From positions 62,001 through 126,000 of the forward strand of contig NZ_CP170197.1 of NCBI RefSeq assembly GCF_047300855.1: a DNA stretch of 64,000 bases. Direction: 5' to 3'. The translations under genes were made by a program, and so were the position numbers. The DNA is from Sulfuriferula sp047300855 (GTDB lineage Bacteria > Pseudomonadota > Gammaproteobacteria > Burkholderiales > Sulfuriferulaceae). The notes under the pieces are model-generated. The model searched no databases. It was not told the DNA's origin and was given only the letters and a program-made list of their open reading frames with translations. Below are positions 35,786-44,655 of the stretch, piece after piece. Within the stretch, counting starts at the first letter, position 1. Every line of letters begins with the position of its first letter.

Positions 35786-35858
35786 GACGTGAGCGCGGTT
35801 TCAAATTGAAACGCCTTGAGCCTGGCGGGATGGATACCCGTCGCAACGCTCCTCAAGG
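35786..35858 (-). promoter_or_regulatory. S-adenosylhomocysteine (SAH) riboswitch
   Basis: Read on the minus strand, CCTTGAG (35858-35852) pairs with CTCAAGG (35820-35814) to form P1. Within it are the conserved core GAGGAGCGTTGC, a short CGGG/CCCG hairpin (P2) and CCAGG. Downstream, CGCTC (about 35796-35790) can pair with GAGCG of the core to form the pseudoknot. A T-rich stretch and the ahcY ribosome-binding site follow. This is the SAH riboswitch layout known from proteobacterial ahcY leaders; it is an ON switch. Confidence 0.9.
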
Positions 35859-35926
35859 CTGGTTGGTAATTCTACCGCAGAGGGCGGGTCGAGCGCAGCA
35901 TTTTTTGCTGCGCTCCCCTGAACGGC

Positions 35927-37090
<1,164 letters not shown>

Positions 37091-37161
37091 GGCACCATTC
37101 CCAAATCGCAATAGGCGAGGATGGTAGCAAACTTTAGCTGCGCCCGACACCATTCCCTATC

Positions 37162-38028
37162 ATGACGCAATTTCTGCTCCGCTTGTTTGCCCGCCTCCCG
37201 CTACGTTGGTGGCACGTTGTGGGCGCGCTGGGTGGACGCCTGACGTATCGTTACAACGCCCGCTACGCCAAGCGTCTGGCGGACAATTTGCGGCAGAGCG
37301 GCATTGTTGCCGGCGCGAACGAATACCAGGCGCTGCTACGTCAGTGCGCAGCGGAAATCGGCAAGGGCGGCGCGGAAATCATCCCGATCTGGCTGCGTCC
37401 CTACGAGCAGACTTTAAAACTGGTGCAAGACTGCCAGGGCTGGGAGCATGTCGAAGCTGCCGTCAAACAAGGCAAGGGCGTGCTGGCGATGACCCCGCAT
37501 CTGGGCTGCTTCGAGATTGTCAGCCTGTACTATGCGGCACGCCTGCCGATGACGGTGTTGTACCGTCCGCCGCGCCAGCAATGGCTGGAAGGCATCATGC
37601 GCGCAGGACGCGGGCGCGGCAAAGTCAATCTCGCCAAAACCGATGTCAAAGGCGTGCGCGCGCTGCTCACTGCGCTTAAAAAGGGTGAAGCGGTAGGCAT
37701 TTTGCCTGATCAGGTGGCCAGCAAGGGCGAAGGCGCGTGGGCGAGTTTTTTTGGCCGCCAGGCCTATACGCCGACGCTGGTCGCGCGCCTGCACCAGTCC
37801 ACCGGTGCGGTGCCGCTATTGATGTTCGGCGAACGCCTGCCCAAGGGGCAGGGCTATCGCATCCACATCGAGCCGCTCAACGCCGACCTGACCGGCAGCA
37901 AGGAGCACACTGCCGCGCAACTCAACGCTGCACTGGAAGCGCTGATCCGCAAGTATCCGGCGCAATACCTGTGGAGCTACAACCGCTACAAGCGCCCCGG
38001 CGGGGTTGAGCCGCCACCGGGGCAGTAG
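37162..38028 (+). CDS. Lipid A biosynthesis acyltransferase (LpxL/HtrB family), copy 1
   Basis: A 288-residue protein with an N-terminal membrane anchor (LLRLFARLPLRWWHVVGALG) and the catalytic HX4E motif in TPHLGCFE, followed by the substrate-binding region LYRPPRQQWLEG and GILPDQVASKGEG. Family enzymes transfer a secondary acyl chain from acyl-ACP to the lipid A precursor at the inner membrane. A second, related gene follows by 3 bp; together with the GNAT gene it forms a three-gene plus-strand operon, divergent from metK. Which acyl position each enzyme modifies is not readable. Confidence 0.92.
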   Translation: MTQFLLRLFARLPLRWWHVVGALGGRLTYRYNARYAKRLADNLRQSGIVAGANEYQALLRQCAAEIGKGGAEIIPIWLRPYEQTLKLVQDCQGWEHVEAAVKQGKGVLAMTPHLGCFEIVSLYYAARLPMTVLYRPPRQQWLEGIMRAGRGRGKVNLAKTDVKGVRALLTALKKGEAVGILPDQVASKGEGAWASFFGRQAYTPTLVARLHQSTGAVPLLMFGERLPKGQGYRIHIEPLNADLTGSKEHTAAQLNAALEALIRKYPAQYLWSYNRYKRPGGVEPPPGQ

Positions 38029-38031
38029 GTT

Positions 38032-38904
38032 ATGTCCCATATCGGCATATTTTTTCTGTGGCTGGTGCACTGGCTGCCGCTGTCCATGCAGGCGGCGCTG
38101 GGCAATCTGCTGGGCAATCTGCTGTATCGTTTTGCCGGCCGGCGCCGCCGCATAGGCGAAATCAATCTGCAATTGTGTTTTCCGCAATGGCCTCAGGCTC
38201 ATCGCAATGCTGTGCTGCGCGCGCATTTCCGCTGTGCCGCACGGGCTGCGCTGGAGCATGGCATTCTGTGGTGGTCGCCCGTTGAACGGGTGAAGCGCCT
38301 GGTGCATTTTGCCGGGCTGGAACATTTCCAGCCGCTGCAAGGCCAGCCGGTGATTCTGCTGGCGCCGCATTTTGTCGGTCTGGACATGGGGGGCGTGCGC
38401 TTCACTGCCAGCTATGCACCGATCGTGTCCATGTACAGCCGCATGAAAAATCCCCATTTCGACCGGCTCATGCTGCATGCCCGGACCCGTTTCGGCAGCT
38501 CGAAAATGTTTTCCCGCCACGATGGCGTGCGTCCGCTGGTGCGCGAGGTACGCCAGGGCTTGCCGCTGTATTACCTGCCGGATCAGGATTTCGGCGCCAA
38601 GGATGCTGCCTTTGTACCATTTTTCGGCGTTGCTGCAGCCACGGTGACCGCGCTGCCGCGCATTGCGCGCGTGGCGGGCGCCCGCGTGGTGCCCTGTGTC
38701 ACGCGTCAGTTACCCGGCGGCAAGGGCTATGTGGCGCAGTTTTACCCGGCCTGGGACAATTTCCCGAGCGAGGATGTGGAAGCCGATACTCGGCGCATGA
38801 ACGCCTTCATCGAAGAGCGCGTGCGCGAAATGCCCGAGCAGTATTTCTGGCTGCACAAGCGCTTCAAGACACGGCCACCGGGCGAGCCGAAACTGTATCC
38901 ATGA
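38032..38904 (+). CDS. Lipid A biosynthesis acyltransferase (LpxL/LpxM family), copy 2
   Basis: A 290-residue paralogue of the preceding gene, with an N-terminal hydrophobic segment, the HX4D motif in APHFVGLDMGG, YSRMKNPHFDRLM and YYLPDQDFGAKDAAFVPFFG. The HX4D version and DQDFG are typical of LpxL-type secondary acyltransferases. Tandem acyltransferase pairs usually add the two secondary chains of hexa-acylated lipid A. The stop overlaps the GNAT start by 4 bp. Confidence 0.92.
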   Translation: MSHIGIFFLWLVHWLPLSMQAALGNLLGNLLYRFAGRRRRIGEINLQLCFPQWPQAHRNAVLRAHFRCAARAALEHGILWWSPVERVKRLVHFAGLEHFQPLQGQPVILLAPHFVGLDMGGVRFTASYAPIVSMYSRMKNPHFDRLMLHARTRFGSSKMFSRHDGVRPLVREVRQGLPLYYLPDQDFGAKDAAFVPFFGVAAATVTALPRIARVAGARVVPCVTRQLPGGKGYVAQFYPAWDNFPSEDVEADTRRMNAFIEERVREMPEQYFWLHKRFKTRPPGEPKLYP

Positions 38905-39413
38905 TTGCGTCCAACTGGCACATTGCCGCGCTGCAAGCCGGCCAGGCCGAGGCGCTGGGCGCGCTGGCGCGGCACATCTGGCAACGGCATTATCCCGGCA
39001 TCATCAGCCAGGCGCAGATAGATTACATGCTGGATCAACGCTATGGCGCTGCGCTTATCCGGCAACAGCTTGTCCAGCCTGGCCACTGGTGGAAAGTGGC
39101 GCAGAATGACGCCGGGATGATAGGTTTTGTGCATTATTTCCTGGAGAGCGACCCGCAGCGCATCAAGCTCGACAAGCTCTATGTGCACCCTGACTGGCAG
39201 CGTCGCGGTGTGGGCGCTGCGCTGCTTGGCAGCGTCGAATCCGAGGCGCGCAGACAAGGCCGCACCATCCTCACGTTACGCACCAACAGGCACAACCACA
39301 GCGCGCTCGCCGCGTATCAGAAATACGGTTTTGTCGTCACGGCGCAGGTGATCACCGAGATAGGCGCAGGGTTTGTGATGGATGACTACATGCTGGAAAA
39401 ATCGCTGGATTGA
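38901..39413 (+). CDS. GNAT-family N-acetyltransferase
   Basis: A 170-residue acetyltransferase with the acetyl-CoA-binding motif A QRRGVGAALLGSVE (Q/RxxGxG/A) near residue 104 and a C-terminal NHSALAAYQKYGFVV. It starts inside the stop of the second acyltransferase gene (ATGA overlap), so it is coexpressed with lipid A genes. The acceptor is unknown. Its 3' end overlaps the convergent histidine kinase gene by 28 bp. Confidence 0.92.
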   Translation: MIASNWHIAALQAGQAEALGALARHIWQRHYPGIISQAQIDYMLDQRYGAALIRQQLVQPGHWWKVAQNDAGMIGFVHYFLESDPQRIKLDKLYVHPDWQRRGVGAALLGSVESEARRQGRTILTLRTNRHNHSALAAYQKYGFVVTAQVITEIGAGFVMDDYMLEKSLD

Positions 39414-40759
39414 GAAAAGCTCACCCGGATCAGGGTGCCGCGGCCCGCTGGCGGTGCAAGGATTTCCAGCGTGGCGTCGTGCACCCGCGCAATTTCCTGC
39501 ACAATTGCCAGCCCCAGACCGCAGCCGTCACCCGGGCTGCCTTCGACCCGGTGAAAACGTTCCAGCACCTTGTCGCGCTGCGACTCGGGGATGCCGATGC
39601 CGTTGTCCTCTACTTCCAGCACCGCAGCGCCAGCCTGCAGGCAGCGCACGGTGACGCTGCCGCCTGCCGGGGTGTAACGCAGGGCATTGTCAATCAGGTT
39701 GGCGAGCAGTTCACGAATCAACAGCGGCTCGCCCACCAGGGATGCGTTTTCCATATCGAAGCCGAGATCAATTTGCCGTTCCATGGCGCGGGGCACCCAT
39801 TCGCGCGCAGCATCCTCGACCACATTGCGCAGATCCAGCGGCTGCATGGCATCGGGCGGCATGGCGCCGGGTTCGGCGCGCGCCAGCGTAAGCAGCTGGT
39901 TGGCAAGATGCGCAGTGCGTACGGTGGCGTCCAGGAGATGCGTGAGCGTGGCGCGCAGTTCAGCCGACATGGTGCCGCGCAAGGCAAGTTCAACTTGGGT
40001 TTGCAGTCCTGACAGCGGCGTGCGCAACTGGTGCGCAGCGTTGGCCAGAAAGCGCTGCTGGCCATTCATGGAATCTTTGAGTCGCGCCAGCAGCGCGTTG
40101 AGCGAGGCGACCACCGGCCGTACTTCGTCGGGTGCATGATGTTCGGGTACCGGGCGCAGGTCGCGGTGCGAACGTGCCGCGATTTCTTCCTGCAGGCTTT
40201 GCAGCGGTGCGAGGCCGCGCCGGATGCCGAACCACACCAGCAGCACTGCAGCCAGTGCAATCACCACGGCTGGCGCGAGCATCTCGGCCAGAATGCCGGC
40301 CAGATGATGGTCGCGTTTGTTCAGCGTTTCCGCCACCTGTAAATAGGCGCTGCTGCCATTGGGCAAATGCATCTTTAATGCGGCGATGCGGATATCGCGC
40401 CCGCGAAACGCACTGTTGTAGAAAACCGGTTTGTCGCTGATCTGCGCCGGTACCGGCAAGTACAGGTTGCCCGCCAGGCGCGTGCCATCGGCGGCGACAA
40501 GCTGATAGTAGATATTGTCGTAGGCATTCACCAGCAGCAGGTCGCGGACACTGGGCGGCAGGTTCAACACCGGTTTGCCGTTCACTACCTGGATATACTG
40601 CGCCAGCGCCAGCATGGGATCGAGCAGTTCCTTGTCGTAGGCGTCATTGGCGGCGTTGCGGGCCATGTAAAAAGTGCCCACTGAGCCCAGCGCCAGCAGC
40701 ACCAGCAGCGGAATCAGCAGCCAGCCCAGCAGCAGGCGTCGCAGGCTACGGGTGTGCAT
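39386..40759 (-). CDS. Sensor histidine kinase (QseC/TctE-like)
   Basis: A 457-residue membrane kinase: first helix about 10-30, periplasmic sensor of the 2CSK_N type about 35-155, second helix 160-178, HAMP, phosphoacceptor His243 in NAAHQLRTPLSG, then HATPase with N box ELLANLIDNALRYTPA and G boxes DNGIGIP and GDGCGLGLAIV. ATG 40759 is chosen as a normal start that overlaps the response-regulator stop by 14 bp. It should phosphorylate the regulator encoded upstream. The stimulus is unknown; related pairs respond to carboxylates or catechol-like signals. Confidence 0.93.
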   Translation of the reverse strand: MHTRSLRRLLLGWLLIPLLVLLALGSVGTFYMARNAANDAYDKELLDPMLALAQYIQVVNGKPVLNLPPSVRDLLLVNAYDNIYYQLVAADGTRLAGNLYLPVPAQISDKPVFYNSAFRGRDIRIAALKMHLPNGSSAYLQVAETLNKRDHHLAGILAEMLAPAVVIALAAVLLVWFGIRRGLAPLQSLQEEIAARSHRDLRPVPEHHAPDEVRPVVASLNALLARLKDSMNGQQRFLANAAHQLRTPLSGLQTQVELALRGTMSAELRATLTHLLDATVRTAHLANQLLTLARAEPGAMPPDAMQPLDLRNVVEDAAREWVPRAMERQIDLGFDMENASLVGEPLLIRELLANLIDNALRYTPAGGSVTVRCLQAGAAVLEVEDNGIGIPESQRDKVLERFHRVEGSPGDGCGLGLAIVQEIARVHDATLEILAPPAGRGTLIRVSFSQSSDFSSM

Positions 40760-41426
40760 TTTTCGCTTCTTCGAGCAGATAGCCGAAGCCGCGTATGGTA
40801 CGAATCTTGATATCGGCAGGTTCGAGCTTGGCGCGCAGACGCGACATGTACACCTCCACTGCATTGGTGCTGATTTCCTCGTCCCAGTTGCATACCGCCT
40901 GCATGATCTTGTCTTTGCTCAGCACCTGCCCCTGGCGCATCAACAGGTATTCCAGCACGCCCCATTCACGCGCGGTGAGCCCGAGCTGGCTATCGCCCAG
41001 CCACGCCCGGTGCGCCAGCGTATCCATGGTGAGACGCCCGCAACTGAGTTTGGCGCTTTGCGCGTGATGTCCGCGCCGCAGCAGGGCGCGCACCCGCGCC
41101 TCGAATTCACCCAAGGCGAATGGCTTGACCATATAGTCATCCGCACCCAGGTCGAGGCCGCGCACGCGATCGGCCACCGCATCCCGTGCGGTGAGGATCA
41201 GCACCGGTACGGTAAGCCCGCGTTCGCGCAACTTGCTCAGCACGGCAAAGCCATCCTGGCCGGGCAGGCCGATATCCAGCACGACCAGGTCATAATGCTC
41301 GGCACCCAGTGAAAGCAATGCTTTTTCGCCGCTGACCGCGCGATCCACGGCATAGCCAGGCAATGCCAGCGAAATCGCCAGTCCGGCGGCAAGGAGTTCG
41401 TCATCTTCTACTATCAGAATTCGCAT
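40746..41426 (-). CDS. OmpR-family response regulator (QseB/TctD-like)
   Basis: A 226-residue regulator. The receiver has the acidic pair Asp8-Asp9, phosphoacceptor Asp51 in VLDIGLPG, LTARD and the lysine in DYMVKPF. A winged-helix DNA-binding domain (about 125-222) follows, with the TAREWGVLEYLL and NAVEVYMSRLRAKLE segments. It heads a two-gene operon with the histidine kinase. Its targets are not evident nearby. Confidence 0.95.
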   Translation of the reverse strand: MRILIVEDDELLAAGLAISLALPGYAVDRAVSGEKALLSLGAEHYDLVVLDIGLPGQDGFAVLSKLRERGLTVPVLILTARDAVADRVRGLDLGADDYMVKPFALGEFEARVRALLRRGHHAQSAKLSCGRLTMDTLAHRAWLGDSQLGLTAREWGVLEYLLMRQGQVLSKDKIMQAVCNWDEEISTNAVEVYMSRLRAKLEPADIKIRTIRGFGYLLEEAKNAHP

Positions 41427-41760
41427 GGTTTTTTCCTTGAACTGCGTGATAAATGCGCTATTTAAGATTAAATCACCGAAACACCGGCGGCTGCGGCTCC
41501 GAGGTAAACAACGTGCCAGATGGCGATGCCGCCGACAGGCACTGCCACAAGCTGACCCTGGGCAGTATCATGTCTGGCAGGCTAGCGAAGCAGGCAATGA
41601 TCCCGGCTTAGCCTTGCAGGCAACTGACGGAGAACATAAAAAAAGAACGAGGATGCGTTACATACAGCGAATTTTGAAGCTGTTGATTTATTTGTCAGCT
41701 GCAAAAACCGATCGGGCAGCCGATGAATACCGGCATCGGGTCATTACCGGTTTATGAAGA
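41427..41760. other. Gene-free stretch upstream of the two-component operon
   Basis: A 334-bp interval between the response-regulator start and the GGDEF-EAL stop. No convincing gene, RNA or terminator was found. A small frame at 41653-41757 has its only purine-rich tract directly abutting the ATG and is not called. AT-rich DNA near 41430-41475 probably holds the promoter of the two-component operon. Confidence 0.4.
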
Positions 41761-44418
41761 TCAGCGTGCTGCAACTGAGCTGGTATCCAGCTCATCCGCA
41801 GGGAGCGGCCGGCTGAAGTAGTAACCCTGATATTCGTCACAACCCTGACCGCGCAGGAAGGCAAGCTGGGCTTCGGTTTCGACGCCTTCTGCCACCACCC
41901 GGATATTGAGCTGGTGCGCCATCACGATGATTGCTGCAACCATGCCCTCGTCGTCCGGGTCTGTGGTGATGTCGCGTACAAAAGACTGGTCAATCTTGAG
42001 CTTGTCGATGGGGAAACGCTTGAGATAGCTCAAGCTGGAATAGCCTGTGCCGAAGTCGTCGAGTGATAACTCAATGCCCAATGCCTTCAGCTCGCACAGA
42101 ATGCCGATGGCTTCTTCAGGGTTTTCCATGATGACGCTTTCGGTGACTTCCAGTCCCAGCCAGTGCGGATCCACGCCGGTTTCCTTCAGCACTTGAGTGA
42201 AAGTCTGTACCAGGTGTTTCTGACGGAATTGGCGTGGCGACAGATTGACCACCATGCGCTGCAGCGCTATCCCCTGTTCGCGCCATTGTTTAAGCTGATA
42301 ACAAGCCCGCCGGAGCACCCAGTCGCCGAGCGGTATGATCACGCCGGAGTCTTCGGCGATAGGAATAAACCGGGCCGGGGAAATCAGTCCCAGTTCGGGA
42401 TGATTCCAGCGTACCAGTGCTTCGGTGGCAACGATACGGCCATCCGCAATATTCACCAGCGGCTGATAATGAAGCAGTAACTGGTTGCGATCAATTGCCT
42501 GGCGCAGACTGCTTTCCAGCAGCAGGCGCTCAGCGGCTGCCGCATTCATCGTCTGGGCGAAGAACTGGTAATTGCTGCGCCCCGCTTCCTTTGCATGGTA
42601 CATGGCCGTATCGCTGTTCTTGAGCAGCGTTTCGACATCCGCACCATCCTGCGGATAAACCGCGATGCCGATGCTGGCGCCGGTGTGCAAGTCTTGTCCG
42701 TTGATAACAAATGGCGCTGACAGGGCGCTGAGTATTTTTTGCGCCACCACAGCAGAATCCTCGGCAGCGCTCAGACTTGCCAACAGCACAATGAACTCAT
42801 CGCCACCCTGCCTGCCAACCGTATCTTCCGCCCGTAAAGACTCGATGAGCCGTTGGGCGACCATTTGCAGCAGTTGATCTCCCACGTTGTGTCCGAGAGT
42901 ATCGTTAATGCTCTTGAATTTATCCAGATCGATGAACATGACAGCAAACTGTGCATCGGCGCGCCGGGCCCATGCGATGGTTTGCTGAATTCTGTCCTCG
43001 ACCAGGCGCCGGTTGGGTAAGTCCGTGAGCGCATCGAAATGCGCCAGACGGATGATTTTTTCCTCGGTTGCCTTGCGCTCGGTGATATCACGCATGATGC
43101 CGATGAACATACGCTTCCCGTCCAGGCTAAACTCTGAAACCCGCAGCTCCATTGGAAAAGTCTCGCCATTACTGCGCTGTGCCGACACTTCGCGTGCGGC
43201 GCCGATTACGTGGGATTCGCCGGTCTGCAGATAGCGCTCCAGATATTGGTCGTGCTCGCTACGGTAAGGTTCGGGCATCAACATGGATATGTTTTCGCCA
43301 AGAATGTCCGCGCTGCGATAATTGAACATCCGTTCCGCACCCGGGTTGAACAGCTCAATCATCCCATTGGACGAGATGCTGACGATGCCTTCATCAACAT
43401 TGTCGAGCAGCATCCGCACCCGGTTTTCACTATCGCGCAAACGTACATTCGCCGCACGCGCTTCCCGCTCCGAGCGCACCAATTCGTTTATCAGCGGAGT
43501 CAGCAGCCAGCGCAGCAACAATAGCGCTATAGCAAGCATGGCGACGATTAGCGGCAACAGATAACGTAGCTGGCTCCAGATCGGCGCATACAGCTCGGCG
43601 CTATCCATTTTCAAAACCATACCCAGCCCTAAATCGCCAACCGGACTGTATGCGGCGACCACCTCCTGACGGCGGTAGTCCTGTGCAATGATGAATCCGG
43701 TTTCTCCCTCCAGGGCATGGGTCATGGGCAATGGCGTACCTTTCGGCGATCTTTTGGCTATAGTGATGACGTGACGAGTGAGTGTAGTGGGAAAGCACTG
43801 CATTTGATTGGCTCCCGTGGATGCACACAATGCCAGTTCCGCAGTTTTGCCCGAACGCGCCACACTCTTGAATATGCTGTCCAACGTAGGTAATGGTGTT
43901 TCGGTGACCACCCGTCCGACGACGCGCCCGGCTTTCATCATGTTTACCTCCGTGCGCAAAAAGAACCGGGTGCTGAACAGGATTTGCGTGCGGCCGGCAG
44001 TATTCACCGGAACGCTGAGTGCGGGCTTCTGCAAGAAAGCACCGGCGTCTGCGACCTCTTTCCCTTCCGCATCGAATAACGAAATTGCGGTGAGCCCGGT
44101 CGAAAGAAAGGATTGGGCAGCCTTGGTAAGTACAGTCAGCGTTGCGTTGTCTCCGGAGTGCGTGTTCGCGTACTCCATTTGATTAATCAGCAAGGGGCGC
44201 GTGGCAACCGTCTGGCCTTTCTCAAAGGCGCCCCGGATTTCGGATTGAGCGATATCGACGTGGTTTTGTAGCGATGTCTGAAGACTTTGTCTGAGCAGAG
44301 CCTCGGTGTGGCGCTGCATGATGTAAAACACCATCACGCCGACCAAGATACTGACTACGATCAGGATGGCCCCGGCCACAAAGCCAATCCGCTGCTGATC
44401 AATTTTGTGTTGTGGCAT
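41761..44418 (-). CDS. GGDEF-EAL protein with periplasmic Cache-type sensor and PAS domain
   Basis: An 885-residue protein: N-terminal helix (about 13-33), a large periplasmic sensor (about 35-285) resembling double-Cache folds, a second helix near 288-310, PAS about 325-445 (NVDEGIVSISSNGMIELFNP), GGDEF at 538-542 and EAL at 666-668 with DDFGTGYSS. Both motifs are intact. It has no PhnD-like partner, unlike the two other GGDEF-EAL genes here. It is transcribed from a promoter within the 237-bp gap upstream, where no other gene is seen. Confidence 0.93.
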   Translation of the reverse strand: MPQHKIDQQRIGFVAGAILIVVSILVGVMVFYIMQRHTEALLRQSLQTSLQNHVDIAQSEIRGAFEKGQTVATRPLLINQMEYANTHSGDNATLTVLTKAAQSFLSTGLTAISLFDAEGKEVADAGAFLQKPALSVPVNTAGRTQILFSTRFFLRTEVNMMKAGRVVGRVVTETPLPTLDSIFKSVARSGKTAELALCASTGANQMQCFPTTLTRHVITIAKRSPKGTPLPMTHALEGETGFIIAQDYRRQEVVAAYSPVGDLGLGMVLKMDSAELYAPIWSQLRYLLPLIVAMLAIALLLLRWLLTPLINELVRSEREARAANVRLRDSENRVRMLLDNVDEGIVSISSNGMIELFNPGAERMFNYRSADILGENISMLMPEPYRSEHDQYLERYLQTGESHVIGAAREVSAQRSNGETFPMELRVSEFSLDGKRMFIGIMRDITERKATEEKIIRLAHFDALTDLPNRRLVEDRIQQTIAWARRADAQFAVMFIDLDKFKSINDTLGHNVGDQLLQMVAQRLIESLRAEDTVGRQGGDEFIVLLASLSAAEDSAVVAQKILSALSAPFVINGQDLHTGASIGIAVYPQDGADVETLLKNSDTAMYHAKEAGRSNYQFFAQTMNAAAAERLLLESSLRQAIDRNQLLLHYQPLVNIADGRIVATEALVRWNHPELGLISPARFIPIAEDSGVIIPLGDWVLRRACYQLKQWREQGIALQRMVVNLSPRQFRQKHLVQTFTQVLKETGVDPHWLGLEVTESVIMENPEEAIGILCELKALGIELSLDDFGTGYSSLSYLKRFPIDKLKIDQSFVRDITTDPDDEGMVAAIIVMAHQLNIRVVAEGVETEAQLAFLRGQGCDEYQGYYFSRPLPADELDTSSVAAR

Positions 44419-44655
44419 GTATCTATGAGTCTGTCATGTAAAAGAGGGATGTCGGCATGCGAATGCGAAGCCCTGATGACACTCCGCCACTCCACTCATG
44501 TGAGTCCATTGATTTAATGCCCATCAACGTATCATGGAAACAAGATTTAAAACAACGGCCCTCGTGAAGGCTTGTCCGGGCATGGGTGAGCGGTGCGTGT
44601 ACCTTGTCGCCTGTTACGCGACGGTATGGTTCAAACCAAAAAACAATCAATTCGA

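Noticed and set aside
41653..41757. Small ORF of 34 codons before the two-component genes
   Set aside because: The purine tract directly abuts the ATG without spacing, and no other support exists.
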